DNA of 64,000 nucleotides, taken from positions 124,001 through 188,000 of the forward strand of contig CANNAC010000006.1 in the NCBI GenBank assembly GCA_947502495.1, read 5' to 3'. How positions within the stretch are numbered: position 1 is the stretch's first letter; every line of letters starts with the position of its first letter. Made by a program: the position numbers and the translations under genes. Positions 8,522 to 17,119 of the stretch are shown here, piece by piece. The notes beneath the pieces were generated by a model, which saw only the letters and a list, made by a program, of their open reading frames with translations, was not told where the DNA came from and did no database searches. The DNA comes from an uncultured Flavobacteriaceae bacterium. GTDB lineage: Bacteria; Bacteroidota; Bacteroidia; Flavobacteriales; Flavobacteriaceae.

Positions 8522-9466
8522 CTATAAACCTTCCTTAAACGTTTTAAAAATTTTAATTTTTGGCAACTCTAAAATTGCTAAATCGATATACTTTGAAGCC
8601 TTTTCTTTATCTTGGCTATGCTTATAAATTTGTGCTAATCTATAATTCGCCCAAGCAACAGGAACGCCATCTTCTGCCGAATAATTTTTTATATACTTCT
8701 GTAAACACTGTTCGCCTTTTTGTAACTGCACATTATACTCGGCAGCCACTTTTCCTATTTGATAGTGCAATGCGTTGCGTTTGTGTTTTGCTTCCGACTC
8801 CACCATAGTATTTAGAGCTTTTTCTGGCTCCTTATTGTTTTCGTAAAAATTAGAAAGTTTCTCATAACAGGTTAAAGAACCTCCTTCGGTAATGGCTTGT
8901 TTATAATATTTTTCAGCACGTTCTGGTTGCGCATCATATTCATAAATATATCCTTTTGCTAAATAACCATCTACTTTTGATAATGCTTCTAGCTCATTTG
9001 CATATTGCATGGATTTACTTTGGCTACCTCCAATAATTCCTGGTAACTGCATATACAATTCTACCAAGGCCCAACGTGTTTCTATGTGTTTCGTATCTAA
9101 TTTAGCTGCTGTTAAAAACGCTTCTTTAACATCGTCAATTATAGATAAAGCCATTATTTTATTTACACTTAAAGCTTTCATTCCTAAAGCGCCTCCGTAT
9201 TTATAATGATAATTTGCTTCTAATGGTTTTGCCGAAACTAATTTCTCATATTGCGTAATGGCATCATCCCATTTTTTTTGATACCCATACGCATCACCAA
9301 AAAGTTCGATTGCTTTTTCGTTTTCCGGATTTTTAGAAACGTAAACAGATAATAATTGTTCTGCCTTTGCATAGTTTTTCTGTAACAAATATACTTCCGC
9401 TTTATCCAGACTTTCCTGACTAAAGCTGAATAATGGAAATAGTAAAAAAACAAGTAAAATTCGCAT
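8522..9466 (-). CDS. Secreted tetratricopeptide-repeat protein
   Basis: This is a protein of about 314 residues with a signal peptide (MRILLVFLLFPLFSFSQ) and at least five TPR units through its length. Examples are AEVYLLQKNYAKAEQLLSVY, AIELFGDAYGYQKKWDDAIT, ANYHYKYGGALGMKALS and AKGYIYEYDAQPERAEKYYK. I chose the ATG at 9466 over the longer frame starting at 9502 because it begins the signal peptide, and because a good -7 box (9486-9493) falls inside the longer version. TPR arrays bind proteins or peptides, and this one would act in the periplasm. The partner is unknown. Confidence 0.82.
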   Translation of the reverse strand: MRILLVFLLFPLFSFSQESLDKAEVYLLQKNYAKAEQLLSVYVSKNPENEKAIELFGDAYGYQKKWDDAITQYEKLVSAKPLEANYHYKYGGALGMKALSVNKIMALSIIDDVKEAFLTAAKLDTKHIETRWALVELYMQLPGIIGGSQSKSMQYANELEALSKVDGYLAKGYIYEYDAQPERAEKYYKQAITEGGSLTCYEKLSNFYENNKEPEKALNTMVESEAKHKRNALHYQIGKVAAEYNVQLQKGEQCLQKYIKNYSAEDGVPVAWANYRLAQIYKHSQDKEKASKYIDLAILELPKIKIFKTFKEGL

Positions 9467-9485
9467 ATAAATGGAGTCGATAAAG

Positions 9486-9493
9486 CAAATATA
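9486..9493 (-). promoter_or_regulatory. Candidate -7 promoter box of the TPR gene
   Basis: On the minus strand this is TATATTTG, a full match to TAnnTTTG, 19 bp before the ATG at 9466. Its position decides against the ATG at 9502. Confidence 0.45.
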
Positions 9494-9717
9494 ACCTTTC
9501 AAAAACTAAATGGAAAAAGCTAGGTTTCCTTAAAAAAAAGTTAACTTCACTCTTCCAAACGCAGTATTCCCTAATTCTGTATTTTTTGGAACGCATTTTG
9601 AAGTTACTTTTACTCAAAACTTGGAATAGGTAACATCCATAATTAAAACTTGAGACACGAGAACAAGGATTAAGTGGATGTGGCATATGACCATTGAAAA
9701 AAAATAGACTTAAACAT

Positions 9718-12700
9718 ATGAAACATACCATCTCTATATTTATGATTATCCTTTTTGCAAATTTTTCTCAAGCACAAACCAACAATTTCGAAAGCCTTTG
9801 GAAGGAAATTGAGCAATTGGAGAAAGAAGGATTAACAAAATCAGCTTTAAAAGCTGTTGAAGCCATTAGCATCCAAGCAAAAGCAGCTAAAAATTCACCA
9901 CAAATGGTGAAAGCACTTCTGTATAAAAGCAAATACGCTTTAACCTTAGAAGAAGATGCGCAACTAAAAATTATAAACGATTTTAAAACAGAAATTAGTG
10001 AAAGCGTTTCTCCTACAAAAAACTTGTTAGAGAATATGCTAGCCAACTTGTATTGGCAATATTTCGATCAGAATCGTTACCAATTTTATAGCCGAACAAA
10101 AACGGAAGAGAAAGTAGACGCTACCGATTTTAGAACTTGGGATTTACAAACGCTATTCGCCGAAATACACACACATTATCAAGCTTCTTTAGAAAACGGT
10201 TTACTACTTCAACAAACGAACCTAGACAACTACGAAGCACTTTTACAAGCACAAGAAAATTCTAAATTATTTAGACCTACGCTTTTCGATTTATTAAATC
10301 ATAATGCATTACAGTTTTACAAAACTGACGAGAATAGCATCACCAAACCTGCGTATAAATTTGAAATTAATAAAGACGAATATCTTAGTGAAGCGGCCGC
10401 CTTTTCTAGATTAAAAATCACTTCCAAAGACAGCACATCTTTACAGCTTCATGCGTTAAAAATATACCAAGATTTAATTCAGTTTCATAGTAAGGATAAA
10501 ACACCCGACGCTTTAGCAGATGTTAATTTAGAAAGATTAAAATTCATAAAACAACATGCTACGTTTAATAATAAAGATGCTATTTATTTAAACGCATTGC
10601 AAGCAGAAAGCAACCGATTAAAAGGAAATGCGGCTTCCGGTTTATATGATTTTGAAATTGCTACATTATTCGTGCAACAAGCAGGAGATTACCAACCAGA
10701 AACAAAGGAAGAAAACCGTTGGAAAAACAAAGAAGCACTTGCACTTTGTGATGCTGTTTTACAACAATTCCCAAAAAGTATTGCTTCAAAAAAATGTGCA
10801 GTTTTAAAACAACAAATAGTACAGCAAACCCTTCAAATTACAACAGAATCTTACTTATCCATTCAAAAAGATGCAAGGTTCTTAATTCGTTATAAAAATT
10901 TAGAGGATTTATCTTTTGTAGTATATAAAATTTCAGAAAATCAATTTGAAAAGCTAAATAAAACCTACAGAAAAGAAGAACAGCTTACCCTTATAAATAA
11001 ACTAGATCCTGTTACGAAATGGCAAAGTGCACTTCGTAACGAGCAAGACTATCAAACGCATACTACAGAAGTTATTTTACCGAAACTAGATAATGGTCGT
11101 TATGTGATTTTTGCCAAACCAAACAATGACACAAACACTTTTGGGTACGCAACGATTCAAAGTACCAATTTGGCGGTTGTAGAAAACGCATTAAACAACA
11201 AAACAACATTTCAAGTTATCGATAGAAACAGCGGAAAACCAATTCCGGAAGCGAAACTTAAAATCACATATTTAAAGAATAACGATCGTACATTACAAAC
11301 CGAAAACGCAGTTACTAATAACAAAGGAGAAGCTACTATTTCTAAAAATAGCGATCGCTATAGAAGCGTAAAAATAGAAGTAACACACAAGGACGATACA
11401 GCTTATTTTGGCGACTATTATATTTACAGAAATAACTATAATGATAACCAAAACAAACTAAGATATAACGGATTCCTGTTTACAGACCGAAGTATCTACA
11501 GACCTGGACAAGCGGTTTTCTTTAAAGGGATTGCTATTAAAACCAATAACGATGTCTCGGAAGTGTTTCCGGATGCAAAATTGCATGTTCGCTTAACAGA
11601 TGCAAATGGTCAAGAAGTAAAATCCTTAGATTTTGTTACCAATGCATTTGGTTCTTTTCAAGGCGAATTCATGTTACCAAACACAGGATTAACAGGTAAT
11701 TTCAATATTAGTATTTCCTCTGAAAAAATACAAATAAACGGAAACACAAATATTTCAGTGGAAGAATACAAGCGTCCAAAATTTGAAGCAAAATTTCTTC
11801 CAGTTACCGAAACCTACAAAGTACATGACGAAGTTACCATAAAAGGAAATGCGCTGGCCTATGCGGGAAGTAACATTACAGATGCTAAAGTAGTGTATCG
11901 TGTACACCGAAAAGTAAAATATCCGAGATGGTACTATTGGTATCGTCCATTTTTTGTTAGTGAACCCCAAGAAATCACGCATGGCGAGAGTACAACAGAT
12001 GCTTCAGGTAATTTTGAAATTAAATTTGAAGCCCAACCAGATCAAAGTGTAGACAAAAAAAGCTTACCCGTTTTTCATTATGAAGTGACTGCAGATATTA
12101 CAGATCTTAATGGCGAAACACGAAGTGCTAGCACCACTGTAAATGTTGGTTATCATGCTTTATTAGCAAATCTTTCTATTGCCGATAAACTAGATAAAAA
12201 CAACAAAAACCATACTTTAAAAATAGATACTAAAAACTTAAATGGCGAATTTGCTCCTGCAAAAGGAAATATTAAAATCTATAAACTAGAGGCGCCAAAA
12301 CAAGTTTTAAGACCAAGACCTTGGATGGCTCCAGATTATCAAGAACTATCCGAAAATGATTTTAGAACCAAGTTTCCACATGAAGCATATAAAGACGAAC
12401 AAGATACTAATACTTGGAAAAAAGAAAAATTAGTTCTGGACGAAAAGTTTGATACTTCTAAAAAGAAAGAATTAGCATTAGGAAACCTTAAAAAATGGGA
12501 ATCTGGCGTTTATGTAATTCTTTTAGAAAGCGTAGATAAGTTTGGTCAAGAAGTAAAAGACGAAATTAAAACCATGCTGTTTAGTGATCAAGACGAAACG
12601 CTTGCTGATAAACAATTGTTTCGTATTACAACAAATAAAGACACTTACAAAGCAGGTGAAACCGCCTTGGTAACGGTTGCTTCTGCTGCTAAAAACCTGT

Positions 12701-15700
12701 ATGTAACGGTTACTGTAGAAAAGCAACATCAGATTATTAAACAAGAGATTATACATTTAAATAATAACAAGAAAACCATTAGTATTCCTGTAACCAAAGA
12801 AGATGTTGGTGGCTTTGTACTGCATTATAGTTTTTCAGCTTTTAATAGCTATCAAAGTGCTAGTATAAATATCGTTGTTCCATATGCTAAAACCGAATTA
12901 GAAATTGAAACCGTTACGTTTCGAGACAAACTACAGCCGGGAACCGACGAAACTTGGAGTTTCAAAATTAAAGGACCAAAAGGAGAAAAGGTTAGCGCAG
13001 AATTACTAGCAAGCATGTATGATGCTTCCTTAAACCAATTTAAACCGCACAGTTGGAACTTTAACCCAATAACCCAACACAATTATTACACACGTAATAG
13101 AGTAAATGCCAGACAAAGTTTTGGCACAAGTGGTTTTAGAGTACATAATCAAAATGGAACGATTAGCTATTATTCCACACAAAATTATGATCAATTGAAT
13201 TGGTTTGGTTTTTATTTTGGCCATAGAAAATATGAACTGGAGAACATGATGATGGTAAAACGAAGTGCTTCGCAAAAACAGCGAGTTGCTGGAGCTCCAG
13301 TTGCTAATATGAATATGTTAGAGGAAGAATTAGATGAAGAAGTTAGTATTGTTGCAGATACCTTAAGTGGAAAAGCAGCAGGTATAGACAGCACAAACAA
13401 TACAGAAACAAACAAAGAAGCATCCGACTTCTCTGGTGTTACCATTAGAAAAAACTTGCAAGAAACTGCCTTTTTCTTTCCACAATTACAAACGGATAAA
13501 GCAGGAAACATAAGTTTTAGTTTTACCACTCCGGAAGCATTAACTAAATGGAATCTGCAATTATTAGCACATACCAAAAACCTAGAAAGTACGGTAACTC
13601 GTTTAGAAACGGTTACGCAAAAAGAGTTGATGGTGATACCAAATGCACCTCGTTTTTTACGTGAAGGAGATGAAATTGTAATCAGCAGTAAAATTGCAAA
13701 CCTTACCGAAAAATCTATTTCTGGCGAAGCTGTTTTACAACTTTTTGATGCTACAACTGGCGAACGTATGGACAAAAAACTATTCACTGAGGCTGAAATC
13801 CCTAGTCCGAATTATACCGGAAATTACGCTGGCGCATATGGTACAAGACAATTTACAGTAGATGCCAACGGAAACACACAGGTATCTTGGCTACTTTACA
13901 TTCCTGAAGATATACAAGCAGTACAATACAAAGTAATTGCTCAATCCGAAAATTTTAGTGATGGTGAACAAAATGTACTTCCAGTACTTACCAATAGAAT
14001 GTTGGTTACAGAAACACTACCAATGTGGATTAAAAGTAACGAAACCAAAACCTTTACTTTAGATAAGTTAAAGAATAGTAATTCTACCACTTTGAAGCAT
14101 CATAATTTAGCTTTAGAAATGACGAGCAATCCAGCTTGGTATGCGGTGCAAGCGCTTCCGTATTTAATGGAATATCCATACGATTGTAATGAGCAAACCT
14201 TCAGCAGATATTACGCAAATGCGTTGGCTAGTCATATTGCAAATAGCAACCCTAGAATTCAGGAGGTTTTTAATCAGTGGAAAAACACAGATGCTTTACT
14301 TTCTAACCTAGAAAAAAATCAAGAATTAAAATCTTTATTAATTCAAGAAACACCTTGGTTGCGAGATGCACAAAGTGAAACCGAACAGAAAAAACGTATT
14401 GCGTTGTTATTCGATTTAAACAAAATGAATAACGAGTTAGAAGCTGCAAAACGGAAACTAGAACAAAATCAAATGAACAATGGCGCTTGGTCTTGGTTTG
14501 CTGGCGGAAGAGAAAATCGTTACATCACACAACATATTATTACTGGTTTTGGACACCTAAACAAGCTCAATGTTATTGATCTGTCATCTCGAGCGCAGTC
14601 GAGAGATCTCGAACCAATGATTCAAAAAGCATTGGATTATTTAGATGCAGCATTTGTAAAAGAATACAAAGACATTAAAAAATATAACGCAGCTGTCGAT
14701 TTAAGTAAAGACCATTTAAGCTACACGCAATTGCATTATTTATACATGCGAAGCTTCTTCCCAGAAATTAAAAAAAGTAAAGAAGTACAAGATATAACTG
14801 CATACTACAAAACACAAATAGAAAAATATTGGCTGTCTAGAAGCTTGTATGCAAAAGGAATGATGGCTTTAATTAGTGAAAGATTAGACGATAAAAAAAC
14901 TGCAAAAGCGATTTTAAAATCGTTAAAAGAAAATAGCATTACTAGCGAAGAATTAGGAATGTATTGGAAAGAAAACACCAATTCATGGTATTGGTATCAA
15001 GCACCAATTGAAACACAAGCTTTATTAATTGAAGCATTTGCAGAAATTGATCCTGATCTTCATCAGGATGACAACACCATAGATAATCTAAAAATCTGGT
15101 TACTTAAAAACAAGCAAACCAACCGATGGAAAACCACCAAAGCAACTACCGAAGCGGTCTATGCCTTATTGTTGCAAGGAAGCGATTGGTTATCTGTTAC
15201 AGACATGGTAGACATTGTTATTGGTAATCAGGAAATAGATCCTAAAAAACTAGAAGATGTACAAGTAGAAGCTGGTACCGGTTATTTTAAAACGTCATGG
15301 AAAGGCGAAGAAATTACACCAGAAATGGCGGAAGTAAAAATCACTAAAAAAGGAAAAGGTATTGCTTGGGGAAGTTTGTATTGGCAATACTTTGAAGATT
15401 TAGACAAAATTACAACTGCGGAAACCCCTTTAAATTTGAAGAAAAGACTCTTCCTAAAAAAGAATACAGATCTTGGTGAAGTACTTACCGAAGTCACTAT
15501 AGATACCAAATTACAAATTGGTGACTTGGTAAGAGTTCGTATAGAATTAAGAAGCGATCGCGCCATGGAATTTGTACACATGAAAGATATGCGAGCAGCA
15601 GGTTTAGAACCTGTAAACGTATTATCGCAATACAAATGGCAAGATGGTTTGGGGTATTATGAAAGCACTAAAGATGCCGCAACTAATTTCTTTTTCGACT

Positions 15701-15846
15701 ATCTGCCAAAAGGTGTTTTTGTTTTTGAATATGATTTACGTGTAAACAATTCGGGATACATGAGTAATGGTATTACCACCATACAAAGCATGTATGCTCC
15801 AGAATTTAGTAGCCATAGTGAAGGTGTAAAAATTACTGTAGAATAA
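9718..15846 (+). CDS. Alpha-2-macroglobulin family protein
   Basis: This very large exported protein has 2042 residues and a signal peptide (MKHTISIFMIILFANFSQAQ). I start it at the ATG at 9718; an upstream in-frame TTG at 9694 would only add residues before the signal. The N-terminal 450 residues are helical. MG-type domains follow: FTDRSIYRPGQAVFFKGIA is the MG2 hallmark, at about residue 590. The later TFFFPQLQTDK-type segment near 1257 and the alpha-helical domain carry a CNEQ motif (Cys1490 to Gln1493), the expected thioester site. Such proteins trap proteases in the periplasm or on the surface. A short palindromic repeat is inserted in frame at 14581-14611. It stands alone, divergent from the TPR gene. 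Confidence 0.88.
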   Translation: MKHTISIFMIILFANFSQAQTNNFESLWKEIEQLEKEGLTKSALKAVEAISIQAKAAKNSPQMVKALLYKSKYALTLEEDAQLKIINDFKTEISESVSPTKNLLENMLANLYWQYFDQNRYQFYSRTKTEEKVDATDFRTWDLQTLFAEIHTHYQASLENGLLLQQTNLDNYEALLQAQENSKLFRPTLFDLLNHNALQFYKTDENSITKPAYKFEINKDEYLSEAAAFSRLKITSKDSTSLQLHALKIYQDLIQFHSKDKTPDALADVNLERLKFIKQHATFNNKDAIYLNALQAESNRLKGNAASGLYDFEIATLFVQQAGDYQPETKEENRWKNKEALALCDAVLQQFPKSIASKKCAVLKQQIVQQTLQITTESYLSIQKDARFLIRYKNLEDLSFVVYKISENQFEKLNKTYRKEEQLTLINKLDPVTKWQSALRNEQDYQTHTTEVILPKLDNGRYVIFAKPNNDTNTFGYATIQSTNLAVVENALNNKTTFQVIDRNSGKPIPEAKLKITYLKNNDRTLQTENAVTNNKGEATISKNSDRYRSVKIEVTHKDDTAYFGDYYIYRNNYNDNQNKLRYNGFLFTDRSIYRPGQAVFFKGIAIKTNNDVSEVFPDAKLHVRLTDANGQEVKSLDFVTNAFGSFQGEFMLPNTGLTGNFNISISSEKIQINGNTNISVEEYKRPKFEAKFLPVTETYKVHDEVTIKGNALAYAGSNITDAKVVYRVHRKVKYPRWYYWYRPFFVSEPQEITHGESTTDASGNFEIKFEAQPDQSVDKKSLPVFHYEVTADITDLNGETRSASTTVNVGYHALLANLSIADKLDKNNKNHTLKIDTKNLNGEFAPAKGNIKIYKLEAPKQVLRPRPWMAPDYQELSENDFRTKFPHEAYKDEQDTNTWKKEKLVLDEKFDTSKKKELALGNLKKWESGVYVILLESVDKFGQEVKDEIKTMLFSDQDETLADKQLFRITTNKDTYKAGETALVTVASAAKNLYVTVTVEKQHQIIKQEIIHLNNNKKTISIPVTKEDVGGFVLHYSFSAFNSYQSASINIVVPYAKTELEIETVTFRDKLQPGTDETWSFKIKGPKGEKVSAELLASMYDASLNQFKPHSWNFNPITQHNYYTRNRVNARQSFGTSGFRVHNQNGTISYYSTQNYDQLNWFGFYFGHRKYELENMMMVKRSASQKQRVAGAPVANMNMLEEELDEEVSIVADTLSGKAAGIDSTNNTETNKEASDFSGVTIRKNLQETAFFFPQLQTDKAGNISFSFTTPEALTKWNLQLLAHTKNLESTVTRLETVTQKELMVIPNAPRFLREGDEIVISSKIANLTEKSISGEAVLQLFDATTGERMDKKLFTEAEIPSPNYTGNYAGAYGTRQFTVDANGNTQVSWLLYIPEDIQAVQYKVIAQSENFSDGEQNVLPVLTNRMLVTETLPMWIKSNETKTFTLDKLKNSNSTTLKHHNLALEMTSNPAWYAVQALPYLMEYPYDCNEQTFSRYYANALASHIANSNPRIQEVFNQWKNTDALLSNLEKNQELKSLLIQETPWLRDAQSETEQKKRIALLFDLNKMNNELEAAKRKLEQNQMNNGAWSWFAGGRENRYITQHIITGFGHLNKLNVIDLSSRAQSRDLEPMIQKALDYLDAAFVKEYKDIKKYNAAVDLSKDHLSYTQLHYLYMRSFFPEIKKSKEVQDITAYYKTQIEKYWLSRSLYAKGMMALISERLDDKKTAKAILKSLKENSITSEELGMYWKENTNSWYWYQAPIETQALLIEAFAEIDPDLHQDDNTIDNLKIWLLKNKQTNRWKTTKATTEAVYALLLQGSDWLSVTDMVDIVIGNQEIDPKKLEDVQVEAGTGYFKTSWKGEEITPEMAEVKITKKGKGIAWGSLYWQYFEDLDKITTAETPLNLKKRLFLKKNTDLGEVLTEVTIDTKLQIGDLVRVRIELRSDRAMEFVHMKDMRAAGLEPVNVLSQYKWQDGLGYYESTKDAATNFFFDYLPKGVFVFEYDLRVNNSGYMSNGITTIQSMYAPEFSSHSEGVKITVE
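14581..14611 (+). repeat. Palindromic repeat inserted in frame in the alpha-2-macroglobulin gene
   Basis: The bases tcatctcgagcgcagtcgag, with flanking ctg and agatctcg, form a hairpin with arms ctcga/tcgag. They match a repeat family found between genes elsewhere in the window, whose core is gagcgcartcga (also at 20364-20397 and 48252-48275). Here it is translated as LSSRAQSRDLE (residues 1622-1632) between helices of the alpha-helical domain, without breaking the frame. Confidence 0.7.
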
Positions 15847-15849
15847 CAA

Positions 15850-15870
15850 ATTCCTGCGAAGGCAGGAATC
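15850..15870. repeat. REP-like palindrome, 8-bp stem and 4-nt loop
   Basis: The stem is attcctgc/gcaggaat with loop gaag, directly after the alpha-2-macroglobulin stop. The same design is seen at 29430-29449 and 48302-48320. It may serve as the 3' end of the transcript. Confidence 0.65.
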
Positions 15871-15887
15871 TCATGGAGCGAAGTGCT

Positions 15888-15906
15888 ATTATTATTATTA
15901 TTATTA
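15888..15906 (+). repeat. ATT trinucleotide microsatellite
   Basis: Six ATT units plus one base, between the REP-like palindrome and a 'cgcagag...cacagag' repeat (15905-15950). Confidence 0.85.
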
Positions 15907-15976
15907 CGCAGAGTACCACAAAGTTTTCACAGAGACTCACAGAGAAATTTCCAATAAACGCAAAACATCACAATAG

Positions 15977-16027
15977 GTACCCTTCTCTTTTTGCAAGGGA
16001 AGGTATCCGCAGGACGGAAGGGTTTTT
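15977..16027. repeat. Long imperfect inverted repeat upstream of doxX
   Basis: The arms are tacccttc and gaagggt, with ccttctctttttgcaaggg and aaggtatccgcaggacgg inside and a T-run after the right arm. It resembles a dispersed intergenic element and could act as a terminator on the plus strand. It overlaps an open frame that extends the doxX gene upstream, which is why that extension is not accepted. Confidence 0.5.
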
Positions 16028-16134
16028 CAAGAAAACACTTATTTGTTAGTAACCAGTTAATAAGACAACTACATGTTAAAAATAGGGAACATACTATTTT
16101 GTATCTTACAATACTAACTAACACATCATTAACT

Positions 16135-16506
16135 ATGAATGCAAAAGTATTTATGATTCTAAGAATTGTACTTGGAATCTTCGTATTGGTTTTCGGACTA
16201 AACAAGTTTTTTAATTTTATGCCAATGCCAGAATTATCTGCAGAAGCCGGAGCCTATTTTGGCGCACTATCTTCCGCAAAAACCATGACACTTGTTGGTG
16301 TTGTCGAAATCGCTGCAGGTTTAGCCTTAATTTTAAATAAGTATGGTGCATTATTAGCACTAATTTTAATGAGTGTTTCTGTAAATGCCGTTTTATTTCA
16401 TGCTGTTTTAGATCCAGCAGGAATTGCAGGAGCAGCAGTTTTATTAATACTTAACATTGCTGTACTTTATGGTTATAAAGACAAAATCAACGGTTTGTTA
16501 GCTTAA
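16135..16506 (+). CDS. DoxX family membrane protein
   Basis: This is a 123-residue integral membrane protein with four hydrophobic segments: about 5-22 (FMILRIVLGIFVLVFGLNKF), 48-66 (MTLVGVVEIAAGLALILNK), 70-88 and 97-115. The LRIVLGIFVLVFGLNKFFNF start and the GVVEIAAGLALIL segment are typical of DoxX-type proteins, which are small quinone- or redox-linked membrane proteins of uncertain role. The start is the ATG at 16135. The longer frame from 15991 runs through an inverted repeat and adds a non-conserved, charged stretch. A strong terminator follows. Confidence 0.82.
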   Translation: MNAKVFMILRIVLGIFVLVFGLNKFFNFMPMPELSAEAGAYFGALSSAKTMTLVGVVEIAAGLALILNKYGALLALILMSVSVNAVLFHAVLDPAGIAGAAVLLILNIAVLYGYKDKINGLLA

Positions 16507-16529
16507 CAAGCTTGATATATCTAACAAAA

Positions 16530-16557
16530 AAGAGGCTTTAAAAGCCTCTTTTTTTTA
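16530..16557 (+). terminator. Rho-independent terminator after doxX
   Basis: The perfect stem aagaggcttt/aaagcctctt (10 bp, effectively a small loop) is followed by eight T. Confidence 0.9.
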
Positions 16558-16587
16558 TTTATAAGGTTTTAGATTTTTATTAATACT

Positions 16588-16595
16588 TAACTTTG
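16588..16595 (+). promoter_or_regulatory. Candidate -7 promoter box
   Basis: TAACTTTG matches TAnnTTTG and lies 30 bp before the lipoprotein ATG at 16626, directly after the doxX terminator. It would start the lipoprotein-M64 peptidase unit. Confidence 0.45.
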
Positions 16596-16625
16596 CCCTT
16601 TACCATTTTTATTTAAAATCAACTT

Positions 16626-17117
16626 ATGTTGTTACCTAAAGTATCTTTAAAATCTGCATTTATAATAGCACTATTATTTATATTTTCTTGTGCTACCAAT
16701 AAGCAAGTAATAGCCGTAGAAGCCGAAGTCGCTATTCCACCTAAAATTATTTTTCTAAATTATGTATTAGTTAAAAATGCTCAAGACGAAAAAAGCATTA
16801 CACTAATAAATCAAATTAAAACGGAAGGAAAATTAAAAGGAAAACCAGAAAACATAGTAAATACCAATCCTGGTGATTTAGAGTATATTCTTTTAGATAA
16901 AGACTTTAATGCCATTGAAAAATACGCTTTAAAAAATCCGTTAATAAAAACAGTGGAGTTTGTTAACGATTTTGGTAATTTTGAAAAAAGGACATTAGAT
17001 TTAGACCGTGTGGAATTCACCATAAGATTGCAATTGCACCCGGAAGCTAAACACATGAAAATTATCGAATTAACTAACGCAATCCCTAAAGAGCACATCA
17101 TCACCAAAATAGATTAG
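16626..17117 (+). CDS. Small lipoprotein of unknown function
   Basis: This 163-residue protein has a lipoprotein signal (SAFIIALLFIFSC, Cys22). The mature part contains alternating charged and beta-prone segments (IIFLNYVLVKNAQDEKSITLINQIKTE) and no motif I can name. It lies 2 bp upstream of the M64 peptidase gene, so they probably form an operon and may work on the same secreted product or substrate. That link is inference. Confidence 0.72.
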   Translation: MLLPKVSLKSAFIIALLFIFSCATNKQVIAVEAEVAIPPKIIFLNYVLVKNAQDEKSITLINQIKTEGKLKGKPENIVNTNPGDLEYILLDKDFNAIEKYALKNPLIKTVEFVNDFGNFEKRTLDLDRVEFTIRLQLHPEAKHMKIIELTNAIPKEHIITKID

Positions 17118-17119
17118 AT

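Noticed and set aside
9467-9502. Earlier ATG (9502) for the TPR gene
   Set aside because: A full TAnnTTTG box lies inside this extension, and the signal peptide begins at 9466.
13212-13787. 191-codon frame on the minus strand inside the alpha-2-macroglobulin gene
   Set aside because: It is antisense to a well-supported conserved gene, has no family features and shows shadow composition.
15991-16134. Longer start for the DoxX gene
   Set aside because: The added 48 residues run across an inverted repeat and do not look like DoxX sequence. The ATG at 16135 begins the first membrane helix.
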